Of a stretch of 10,014 nucleotides of DNA, positions 1 to 5,759 are shown piece by piece (positions within the stretch are counted from its first letter, which is position 1; the number at the start of each line of letters is the position of its first letter). The DNA is taken from contig DHPI01000076.1 in assembly GCA_002407865.1 (NCBI GenBank), forward strand, positions 1 through 10,014, written 5' to 3'. Origin of the DNA: Spirochaetia bacterium UBA5368. GTDB lineage: Bacteria; Spirochaetota; UBA4802; UBA5368. A program made the position numbers and the translations under genes. Under the pieces are notes generated by a model. That model searched no databases, was not told the origin of the DNA, and saw only the letters and a program-made list of their open reading frames with translations.

Positions 1-615
1 GTCACGGTGGCGATTACTTTCATTAAGGGATGTTTCGATTGATGTATATGATCGTATGCTGTTTTTTAAAATAACATAACATAAAATCGCGAGTATCACC
101 TGTACCACAGCGTAATCCAGTAAGTATTCGAATAGCATTTTTTCGGGAAGAATATGCGTATTGCGTATCACGTTCGCTAAAACAACTGCGCATACTATGT
201 TTGCGCATGAAAATATAATTATTGATATTCTGTTGGTTATAAGCGCTGCCAGGACTACCAGTGCAAACGTATAAATAAACGTATCCAGATTGACAAGCAT
301 TCCATCCCTGGCGCTGATGAATAGAATCATCCAAAGTATGAAAAACATGCACACAAGAATAACATGCGCTGCGATGGTCGTCTGTCCCTTGCGGATGACA
401 ACCAGGGAAACCATCATTACTCCGATGACAATGAATATTCCGAATACGCTGCTGTCGGTAAGCGGTTTACCCTGTTTAAACAGGAAAATCCCGGCAAGCC
501 CCAGCAATAGTACCGTTAACATTGAGCAAACAATAACAATAACTTCCGCAATTTGCTGCTGTCGCAGGCTCTTCCCGCTGTAATTTCTTAAAAAGTATTT
601 AAAGAGTGTCTTCAT
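1..615 (-). CDS. N-terminal membrane region of a sensor-like protein (partial)
   Basis: An open frame runs from an ATG at 615 to the left edge with no stop (205 codons), so the C-terminal part lies outside the window. The protein begins MKTLFKYFLRNYSGK and then shows about six hydrophobic segments, near residues 23-47, 57-75, 82-101, 110-127, 129-150 and 164-185. A polar stretch ending SLNESNRHRD follows, where a linker to a cytoplasmic domain would start. Multi-helix N-termini followed by such a linker are common in membrane histidine kinases, diguanylate cyclases, phosphatases and chemoreceptors, but no signalling domain is visible, so the class is undecided. A GAGG lies 12 bases upstream of the ATG, which is rather distant. 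The overlapping minus frame inside 23-352 is a shadow with no membrane pattern. I am confident it is a real membrane protein and unsure of its function. Confidence 0.7.
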   Translation of the reverse strand, partial: MKTLFKYFLRNYSGKSLRQQQIAEVIVIVCSMLTVLLLGLAGIFLFKQGKPLTDSSVFGIFIVIGVMMVSLVVIRKGQTTIAAHVILVCMFFILWMILFISARDGMLVNLDTFIYTFALVVLAALITNRISIIIFSCANIVCAVVLANVIRNTHILPEKMLFEYLLDYAVVQVILAILCYVILKNSIRSYTSIETSLNESNRHRD

Positions 616-768
616 GCTGTACAATAACCTCGGACTATTAATTTTTATTGAATAGGATGATTATTCAGCCATGTTTCGTTGATATTATTAAGACTCCGCT
701 TCGAACAGCTTTCCTTTGTCGGGAAAGTAAAATGTAATGATGAAGAATAAACGCAAACTGTTTGGAAT

Positions 769-909
769 TTATATTTTTCTGTTCGCAATCAAAAGTTCCT
801 TCATTGATTTGATCTCAATAATAAAACTTGGCATTACTATTACCAGAGATGCCAACCCCTCTATGACTGATCCCTGAATGACCCAAATTGCTAGACCATA
901 GTGGAAAAA
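769..909 (-). pseudogene. Possible remnant of a membrane-protein coding region
   Basis: A 46-codon minus-strand frame between stops has amino-acid composition typical of a real protein. It has a hydrophobic stretch beginning HYGLAIWVIQGS and a charged amphipathic end, IEIKSMKELLIANRKI. It has no start codon at its beginning and no ribosome-binding site, and the frame differs from that of the fragment just upstream at 945-1064. I do not recognise a family. It may be part of a frame-disrupted gene, or a chance open frame. Confidence 0.25.
828..855. repeat. 7-bp inverted repeat TTGGCAT / ATGCCAA
   Basis: TTGGCAT at 828-834 and its exact reverse complement ATGCCAA at 849-855 are separated by 14 bases. 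The arms contain the same TTGGCA/TGCCAA sequence as the ArsR operator at 1646-1661, but with a 14-base rather than a 4-base gap. It could form an RNA hairpin or a degenerate operator; chance is also possible. Confidence 0.35.
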
Positions 910-944
910 TCATTCTGTCTGTCGACATGAGGGGATAAGCGATA

Positions 945-1064
945 TTATTTTTGATCGTCCAGCACCTGCACAACGTACTTTTCGATACGATTAATTCCGC
1001 GCCTATATCTCGGAGGCACGTCGAGCAGAAACCTTCTCTGTAAAGAGCTTGAGTGCAGATCTTT
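945..1064 (-). pseudogene. Possible coding remnant of unknown family
   Basis: A 39-codon minus-strand frame between stops includes RRFLLDVPPRYRRGINRIEK and ends VVQVLDDQK, which reads like the end of a real soluble protein. It has no ATG and no ribosome-binding site. A different frame just upstream, ending near 1030, reads YNELAIERSALKLFTEK, so a single frameshift near 1037 would join the two into one longer polypeptide. I cannot name the family. Call it a decayed gene end at low confidence. Confidence 0.25.
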
Positions 1065-1142
1065 CTATAGCCAGCTCATTATATTTTTTTATTGTATATG
1101 TTATAATTATTTATCGTATAAAGTGAGCACTTATTATAAAAA

Positions 1143-1171
1143 ATTAAACAACACATAAAATAAAATGTCAA
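1143..1171 (-). promoter_or_regulatory. Sigma70-type promoter reading leftward into the gene-poor stretch
   Basis: On the minus strand a perfect TTGACA (1166-1171) is followed after exactly 17 bases by TTTAAT (1143-1148). Transcription would begin near 1136 and run toward the remnants and eventually the sensor gene at 615, which would give a leader of about 520 bases. No intact gene follows directly. It is either the surviving promoter of a lost gene, a distant promoter of the sensor gene, or the promoter of an unrecognised RNA. Confidence 0.5.
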
Positions 1172-1239
1172 TCATACAAAAACAGATATAATCACTCATG
1201 TCGGCATTGAATAGCAGAAAAATTTTCATTAATTTCTTC

Positions 1240-1268
1240 TTGCATAAATCAGACTATATGGCTATATT
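1240..1268 (+). promoter_or_regulatory. arsR promoter
   Basis: TTGCAT (1240-1245) and TATATT (1263-1268) are separated by 17 bases, a good sigma70-type pair. The -10 lies inside the inverted repeat TGGC-N6-GCCA (1259-1272), so repressor bound there would exclude RNA polymerase. The predicted start near 1275 leaves a very short leader before arsR. Confidence 0.6.
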
Positions 1269-1272
1269 GCCA
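1259..1272. promoter_or_regulatory. ArsR operator 1 (TGGC-N6-GCCA)
   Basis: TGGC at 1259-1262 and GCCA at 1269-1272 flank TATATT, the -10 of the arsR promoter. The same arrangement recurs at 1647-1660. ArsR/SmtB dimers bind imperfect AT-rich inverted repeats over their own promoters, so autorepression is the expected role. Binding itself is inferred. Confidence 0.6.
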
Positions 1273-1286
1273 AATAAGCATATTTA

Positions 1287-1631
1287 ATGGAGATGATATT
1301 GGAAGAACGTTTCAGAGAACTGTACGAATCCCGGGCGAAAATCATAAAGGCGCTGGCTCACCCGACGCGGCTCTTCATTATTGAAGAGCTGCAAAAACAT
1401 GAGCGAAGCGTTGGCGAGCTCACCGCCATGATACGCGCAGACACCTCGACAGTTTCAAAACACCTGTCGGTGCTTAAGAATGCAGGTATTGTCGCTGATG
1501 AAAAACGGGGAACGTCAATCTATTACCAACTGAGAACACCCTGCATTATGAATTTCATAGGTTGTATTGAGGAAGTCCTGGAACTGAACGCGAAAGCGCA
1601 GATGGATATTCTCAAGTGCTGCCGGAAGTAA
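1287..1631 (+). CDS. arsR: ArsR-family winged-helix arsenic-responsive repressor
   Basis: ArsR/SmtB family repressor, 114 residues from the ATG at 1287. It would repress the ars promoters and release DNA when it binds trivalent arsenic. The fold is clear: ALAHPTRLFIIEELQ (residues 22-36) begins the core, the recognition region ADTSTVSKHLSVLKNAGIV spans 51-69, and the wing follows with DEKRGTSIYYQL. The usual ELCVCDL metal site in the helix before it is absent (VGELTAMI has no cysteine). Cysteines sit instead at 86, 93, 111 and 112, in LRTPCIMNFIGC and at the CCRK tail, so As(III) is probably bound near the C-terminus. The true start may be the in-frame TTG at 1299, because GGAG at 1289-1292 lies six bases before it and the ATG has no ribosome-binding site. 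The product name is secure; the inducer is inferred from context. Confidence 0.93.
   Translation: MEMILEERFRELYESRAKIIKALAHPTRLFIIEELQKHERSVGELTAMIRADTSTVSKHLSVLKNAGIVADEKRGTSIYYQLRTPCIMNFIGCIEEVLELNAKAQMDILKCCRK
1289..1292 (+). promoter_or_regulatory. Ribosome-binding site favouring a TTG start for arsR
   Basis: GGAG here is followed after six bases by TTG at 1299-1301, in frame with arsR. The upstream ATG at 1287 overlaps the site and would need a leader of only about 12 bases from the predicted transcription start. Initiation at 1299 would remove four residues (MEMI) without touching the fold. Confidence 0.4.
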
Positions 1632-1645
1632 TTTTTTTATTATAA

Positions 1646-1675
1646 TTGGCATTTTTGCCAACTGTTCATTATAGG
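1646..1675 (+). promoter_or_regulatory. Second ars promoter with ArsR operator 2
   Basis: TTGGCA-TTTT-TGCCAA (1646-1661) is a perfect inverted repeat with 6-bp arms and contains the same TGGC-N6-GCCA as operator 1. Its left arm can serve as the -35 (TTGGCA), with TATAGG at 1670-1675 as the -10 after 18 bases. It starts 15 bases after the arsR stop and ends 61-75 bases before the permease ATG. The permease operon therefore probably has its own arsenic-controlled promoter. The hairpin could also attenuate arsR transcripts, but it has only a short A/T loop and no U-run after it. Confidence 0.55.
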
Positions 1676-1735
1676 GGAATTGTGGATAAATTCGAGCAGT
1701 AATGCGTGTTTCATATTCAGACGGAGAACATATAA

Positions 1736-3040
1736 ATGAAAGTCGAATGGAAAAGTGAATGGAAGCCGCTTTTCTGGATTGCCGCTCTTTTTCTTGTAGC
1801 GTTTTATCTTCCCGTAGGAACGCAGCGCTTCGATAATGCGGTAATAGAGGCGTTTCAGCTTGTCAAATGGTATGCGCGCGAACATGTGCTTCTATGCCTT
1901 GTGCCCGCGTTTTTCATTGCTGGCGCCATTGGTGTTTTTGTTCGTCAGGAATCGGTGATGAAGTATCTGGGGCCTGCGGCAAATAAGCTTGTGGCTTATG
2001 GTGTTGGCTCTGTATCGGGTTCTGTGCTGGCGGTGTGTTCGTGTACGGTGTTGCCTCTTTTCTCGGGGATATACCGCATGGGTGCGGGCCTTGGGCCCGC
2101 AATCGCCTTTCTTTATTCTGGACCGGCTATTAATGTGCTTGCCATCATCCTGACCGCCCGTGTCCTCGGCCTTGAAATGGGTGTCGCGCGGGCCGTCGGT
2201 GCGGTTGCCTTCAGCGTTGTCATAGGCGCAACAATGCATTTCATCTACCGCAAAGAAGAGCATGAAAAGGTGAACGCCGCAATGCAATTGCCAAAAGTGG
2301 AAATAAAACGCCCCCTGTGGAAGGATACTATATTTTTTGTGTCGATGATTGCGATTCTCGTGTTTGCCAACTGGGGCAAGCCTGTTGAATCGACAGGATT
2401 TTGGTATGTTATGTACGCGTATAAATGGCATATCACCGCGTTCTCGGCGGCGGTGTTTGCCGCGGTGACAGTGTGCTGGTTTGGCATTGCCTGGTGGAAA
2501 ATGCTTCTCGGCATGCTTCCTGTCGTGGTGCTTGTATATGTCTTTCCGCACAGGCCAATAATACCCTTTACTGTTGGCGCGATAGGACTTTCTGTTATTA
2601 CCAGCACCGACAGGGGGGAAAGTGGAGAGTGGTTTGCATCCACGTGGGACTTTGCCAAACAGATTCTGCCGCTTCTGCTTTTCGGCGTGCTGCTTGCCGG
2701 GGTATTTCTCGGCCGTCCCGGGAGCGAAGGGCTTATACCGAATGAATGGGTGGCCCGGCTTGTGGGCGGTAATTCGGGGTGGTCGAATTTTTTCGCTTCG
2801 ATTGTGGGTGCGTTCATGTACTTCGCCACGCTCACCGAGGTGCCGATCGTGCAGGGACTTATCGGCAGCGGCATGGGAAAGGGCCCTGCGCTGGCGCTGC
2901 TTCTCGCGGGCCCTGCCCTATCGCTTCCCAGCATGCTGGTAATACGAAGCTTCATTGGCACTCGGAAAACCGTGGTATATTGCTCGCTTGTCGTGGTGAT
3001 GGCGAGCATTACAGGCATGATATACGGATATTTTTTTTAA
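1736..3040 (+). CDS. arsP: ArsP-type permease (DUF318 / PF03773 family)
   Basis: Integral inner-membrane permease of 434 residues with about ten hydrophobic segments. Two related halves are visible. The first motif, from CSCTVLPLFSGIYRMG (residues 101-116) through GPAIAFLYSGPAIN, is echoed by TEVPIVQGLIGSGMGKG (368-384) and GPALALLLAGPALSLPSML. This repeat and the two cysteines C101 and C103 are hallmarks of the family. In Campylobacter jejuni ArsP exports trivalent organoarsenicals such as methylarsenite; other family members are uncharacterised, so the substrate here is inferred. A hydrophilic loop near 172-195 separates the halves. The start is an ATG with GGAG nine bases upstream. The gene follows arsR by 104 bases that contain their own operator, and leads the downstream thioredoxin and CcdA genes. 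Adjacent CxxC proteins suggest the C-x-C pair may need reduction. Confidence 0.85.
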   Translation: MKVEWKSEWKPLFWIAALFLVAFYLPVGTQRFDNAVIEAFQLVKWYAREHVLLCLVPAFFIAGAIGVFVRQESVMKYLGPAANKLVAYGVGSVSGSVLAVCSCTVLPLFSGIYRMGAGLGPAIAFLYSGPAINVLAIILTARVLGLEMGVARAVGAVAFSVVIGATMHFIYRKEEHEKVNAAMQLPKVEIKRPLWKDTIFFVSMIAILVFANWGKPVESTGFWYVMYAYKWHITAFSAAVFAAVTVCWFGIAWWKMLLGMLPVVVLVYVFPHRPIIPFTVGAIGLSVITSTDRGESGEWFASTWDFAKQILPLLLFGVLLAGVFLGRPGSEGLIPNEWVARLVGGNSGWSNFFASIVGAFMYFATLTEVPIVQGLIGSGMGKGPALALLLAGPALSLPSMLVIRSFIGTRKTVVYCSLVVVMASITGMIYGYFF

Positions 3041-3059
3041 AGATTAAGGAGGCGCTAAA

Positions 3060-3302
3060 ATGAAGCTTGAAATATTAGGCACCGGATGTCCCAAATGCAC
3101 CAGGCTGGAGGAGCTTACCCGTACAGCGGCATCGGAACTGGGAATTGAGGCCGAAATTATAAAGGTTAAAGACATAAAAAAAATCATGGAGTACGGTGTC
3201 ATGATGACCCCCGCGCTTGTTGTTGACGGCACGGTGAAATCCTCCGGAAAAGTGCCGTCAGTCGAAGAAATCAAGAAGATGATTTTATTGGTTGATAGTT
3301 GA
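3060..3302 (+). CDS. Small thioredoxin-fold redox-active disulfide protein
   Basis: An 80-residue cytoplasmic protein with a compact thioredoxin/glutaredoxin fold of the thioredoxin_3 type (redox-active disulfide protein 2). The active site CPKC spans residues 10-13 in MKLEILGTGCPKC, and the cis-proline loop is MMTPALVVDG at 48-57. There is no signal peptide or membrane helix, so it acts in the cytosol. Translation starts at an ATG with a strong AAGGAGG seven bases upstream, 19 bases after the permease stop, so it is co-transcribed with the permease. Proteins of this type are often encoded beside ArsP/DUF318 permeases. The likely role is to pass electrons to or from cysteines of the permease or of CcdA; binding As(III) directly through CPKC is an alternative. 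The fold is secure and the partner is inferred. Confidence 0.85.
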   Translation: MKLEILGTGCPKCTRLEELTRTAASELGIEAEIIKVKDIKKIMEYGVMMTPALVVDGTVKSSGKVPSVEEIKKMILLVDS

Positions 3303-3358
3303 CAATGAAATGAATAGCCGTTTCTGAAAGCAGCCACACTACACAACCGGAGCATGAA

Positions 3359-3811
3359 ATGAAAAGCAAATTTAAACCGCGTATGATGAAGTTATGCGCA
3401 ATCACGAGTATCGCAAGTATGTTTTTTTCATGGGGATGCGGGAATGCCGACTCTCAGAATCAGCCGCTGAATAATGAATTGCGTGCGTCGAGTGCGGCAA
3501 TTGAACAGAATAAAACAAAGACCACCGGCATAAAAGTCACGTTCGTGGAACTTGGCTCGGAGAACTGCATGCCGTGCAGAATGATGCAACCCATAATCAG
3601 CGAAATAAGGGAACAGTATAAAAGCCAGGTTCGCGTCGTGTTTCACGACGTCTGGACCGAGCAGGGAAGGCCTTACGCGCAGATGTTCGGCATACGATTA
3701 ATACCGACCCAGGTTTTCCTCGACAGCGACGGCAAAGAGTTTTTCAGGCACGAGGGATTCTTTTCAAAGGAAGATATTGTCGCTGTCTTGAAGACAAAAG
3801 GCGTTCAGTGA
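3359..3811 (+). CDS. Exported thioredoxin-like lipoprotein
   Basis: A 150-residue thioredoxin-like protein with an N-terminal export signal. The basic start MKSKFKPRMMK is followed by a hydrophobic stretch ending FSWGC, where C27 could be lipidated. The lipobox is not canonical, because tryptophan sits at -2, although spirochaetes tolerate relaxed boxes. A flexible polar linker runs from about residue 28 to 57. The thioredoxin domain has CMPC at 70-73 (ENCMPCRMMQP) and the cis-proline loop IRLIPTQVFLDSDGKEFFRH at 112-131. The likely location is the periplasmic face of a membrane. The ATG at 3359 has CGGAG six bases upstream; an ATG at 3354 is out of frame. The stop overlaps the start of ccdA, a strong sign of coupled translation, so CcdA is its probable electron donor. 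Its final target is unknown. Confidence 0.82.
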   Translation: MKSKFKPRMMKLCAITSIASMFFSWGCGNADSQNQPLNNELRASSAAIEQNKTKTTGIKVTFVELGSENCMPCRMMQPIISEIREQYKSQVRVVFHDVWTEQGRPYAQMFGIRLIPTQVFLDSDGKEFFRHEGFFSKEDIVAVLKTKGVQ

Positions 3812-4509
3812 TGTTTGCCGGCATATTTACCTGGCTTTCGGCCGCACTGGCTTCTTCAGCCGGATTCGCGCTGGCAGGCTCGTTTCTCTGGGGTGTGCTT
3901 TCAATCGTGCTTTCTCCGTGTCACCTTTCAAGCATACCCCTCATCGTCGCATTTATCGGCGGCGGGGAGCGCACATCCGCCCTGCGCTCGTTCGTGCTTT
4001 CGCTCCTTTTTTCGGCAGGTATACTTGTTACTATCGCGGTAACAGGGCTGATCACCGGCCTCATGGGACGCATGATGGGCGATCTCGGCGGATGGGGTAA
4101 TTATATCATCGCGGTTATATTTTTTATCATCGGATTGCATCTCGCGGGCGTGATTCACCTGCCCTTTTTCGATAAAGCGGCAAATCCGAAAAATACGGGA
4201 CGGGGATTCGCCGCCGCGTTTCTACTCGGTCTGATTTTCGGTGTTACGCTCGGTCCCTGCACGTTCGCCTACATGGCACCCATGCTCGGTATTGTCTTCA
4301 GCGCCGCGGCAACAAGGATGGCATTTGCCGTGTCACTGATACTCGCGTATGCCATCGGCCATTGCTCGATAATCGTGGCAGCCGGCACGTTTACCGGGGC
4401 GGTACAGAAATTCCTCGACTGGAACGAATCGTCGAGGGGTGCTGTTATAATGCAAAAGATATGCGGTATACTTGTCATGCTGGGAGGCGCATATCTTGTA
4501 ATACGGTAA
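3811..4509 (+). CDS. ccdA: CcdA-family transmembrane thiol-disulfide electron carrier
   Basis: A 232-residue integral membrane protein of the CcdA/DsbD-beta family with about six helices. Its two essential cysteines are both present in their motifs: SPCHLSSIPLIVAFIGG in helix 1 (C37 from the ATG at 3811) and TLGPCTFAYMAPMLG in helix 4 (C150). The family takes electrons from cytosolic thioredoxin and hands them to periplasmic CxxC proteins. The lipoprotein gene immediately upstream overlaps this start (TGATG), so the two almost certainly work as a pair. A GTG at 3808 gives one extra residue and is an alternative start; AAAAGG serves either. CcdA most often supports cytochrome c maturation, but no heme or cytochrome gene is nearby and the position inside the ars operon argues for a role in arsenic defence. 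The family is secure and the role is inferred. Confidence 0.87.
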   Translation: MFAGIFTWLSAALASSAGFALAGSFLWGVLSIVLSPCHLSSIPLIVAFIGGGERTSALRSFVLSLLFSAGILVTIAVTGLITGLMGRMMGDLGGWGNYIIAVIFFIIGLHLAGVIHLPFFDKAANPKNTGRGFAAAFLLGLIFGVTLGPCTFAYMAPMLGIVFSAAATRMAFAVSLILAYAIGHCSIIVAAGTFTGAVQKFLDWNESSRGAVIMQKICGILVMLGGAYLVIR

Positions 4510-4588
4510 CAGAGGATGCAAAGCGCATTATTGATTATCTGTCAATCGTGTATACTTGAAGAATTTTAACGATGGAGAATATGTAAGT

Positions 4589-5629
4589 ATGGAAAACGTC
4601 CACAAAAAACTGCCCTTCATAGATCGTTATCTGACACTCTGGATATTTCTCGCCATGGCCATCGGTGTAGGCATGGGAAATTTCTGGTCGTCGGCCGCGA
4701 CATTCTGGAGCAACTTTCAGACTGGCACGACAAACATCCCGATTGCGGTCGGTCTGATCCTCATGATGTATCCTCCGCTTGCGAAGGTAAAATATGAAGA
4801 GCTTGGCGATGTCTTTAAAAACTGGCGGGTGCTCGGCCTGTCCCTCGTGCAGAACTGGATAATAGGGCCCGCGCTGATGTTCGTACTTGCAGTTGTGTTT
4901 CTGCGCGGGTATCCTGAATATATGGTCGGTCTCATCATGATCGGCCTGGCGCGGTGCATCGCCATGGTTATCGTGTGGAACGAGCTCGCGAAAGGCGACA
5001 CCGAATACGCGGCCGGACTCGTGGCGTTTAACAGCATATTCCAGGTTTTCTTTTTCAGCGTATACGCATGGCTCTTCATTACGGTGCTTCCACCGGTTTT
5101 CGGGTTTAAAGGAAACGTGGTGAACATTACAATCACCCAGATCGCGAAGAGCGTGTTCATTTATCTCGGCATTCCTTTCATCGCCGGTATTGTTACGCGC
5201 TTCACTCTTATTAAAATTAAAAACAGGGAGTGGTATGCCACGAAATTCATTCCCGCAATAAGTCCTGTTACGCTTGTTGCGCTTTTATTCACCATAATCG
5301 TAATGTTCAGCCTCAAGGGCGAGTTCATAGTCAAAATTCCGATGGATGTGGTTCGCATTGCCATACCGCTTGTGATCTATTTTATTGTTATGTTTCTTGT
5401 GAGCTTCTTTCTATCAAAAAAAATCGGCGCGGATTACGGAAAGTCGGCCACGCTGGCGTTTACGGCCGCAAGCAATAATTTTGAACTCGCGATAGCCGTC
5501 GCGGTGGCGGTTTTCGGTATAAACTCAGGGGCGGCTTTTGCCGCGGTGATAGGACCGCTTATCGAAGTGCCTGTCATGATCGGCCTGGTTGATGTCGCAC
5601 TCTATTTTAAAGGCAGGTATTTTGTGTAA
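4589..5629 (+). CDS. acr3: ACR3-family arsenite efflux permease
   Basis: Arsenite efflux carrier of the ACR3 family (bile acid/arsenite/riboflavin transporter superfamily), an inner-membrane As(OH)3/proton antiporter with about ten helices and 346 residues. Family signatures are [11 protein letters not shown] at 13-23, the [19 protein letters not shown] motif at 119-137 with the conserved functional cysteine C123, the [14 protein letters not shown] motif at 292-305, and the conserved glutamate E326 in [13 protein letters not shown]123 is the only cysteine in the protein. The ATG at 4589 is chosen because GGAG at 4574-4577 precedes it and family members begin close to this point; an upstream in-frame TTG at 4556 would add 11 unlikely residues. 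It follows ccdA by 79 bases. A TATACT at 4551-4556 could be an internal -10, but its -35 is weak and no TGGC-N6-GCCA is present, so read-through from the upstream ars promoter is more likely. Confidence 0.95.
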   Translation: MENVHKKLPFIDRYLTLWIFLAMAIGVGMGNFWSSAATFWSNFQTGTTNIPIAVGLILMMYPPLAKVKYEELGDVFKNWRVLGLSLVQNWIIGPALMFVLAVVFLRGYPEYMVGLIMIGLARCIAMVIVWNELAKGDTEYAAGLVAFNSIFQVFFFSVYAWLFITVLPPVFGFKGNVVNITITQIAKSVFIYLGIPFIAGIVTRFTLIKIKNREWYATKFIPAISPVTLVALLFTIIVMFSLKGEFIVKIPMDVVRIAIPLVIYFIVMFLVSFFLSKKIGADYGKSATLAFTAASNNFELAIAVAVAVFGINSGAAFAAVIGPLIEVPVMIGLVDVALYFKGRYFV

Positions 5630-5661
5630 TATCCTGAAATGAGATACAATGTCTTCCGTAA

Positions 5662-5745
5662 AACCGAAAAAGTCTTCTTTTCATATAAAACAATCAATAA
5701 CGCGGCGCTTCTATTGACTGCCGTGCTCATTCAAATTTTTCGGTT
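5662..5745. repeat. 10-bp inverted repeat in the convergent gap
   Basis: AACCGAAAAA (5662-5671) and its exact reverse complement TTTTTCGGTT (5736-5745) flank a 64-base interval between the convergent acr3 and rubrerythrin genes. In either direction the transcript could end near a T-run on the distal arm, so it may be a weak bidirectional termination structure. The long loop makes this uncertain, and no compact intrinsic terminator is visible in the gap. Confidence 0.3.
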
Positions 5746-5759
5746 GCCCTGTGTTCGAA

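Larger units (their letters stand above)
616..1286. other. AT-rich gene-poor stretch with decayed coding remnants
   Basis: No intact gene is visible in these 671 bases. The minus strand carries two short protein-like frames (945-1064 and 769-909) in different frames and without good starts, which suggests an eroded gene. A well-formed minus-strand promoter lies at 1143-1171, a 7-bp inverted repeat at 828-855, and the arsR promoter occupies the right end. The segment 1080-1250 is very AT-rich. I see no insertion-sequence ends, transposase or recognisable RNA gene. Confidence 0.5.

Noticed and set aside
23..352. Minus-strand frame of 109 codons at the left end.
   Set aside because: It overlaps in another frame the much more protein-like membrane sequence of 1-615, has erratic composition, and lacks a ribosome-binding site.
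1892..2551. Long minus-strand frame (219 codons) inside the permease gene.
   Set aside because: It is rich in His, Arg and Lys with no hydrophobic core, a typical antisense shadow of a GC-rich membrane-protein gene. The same applies to 2245-3018.
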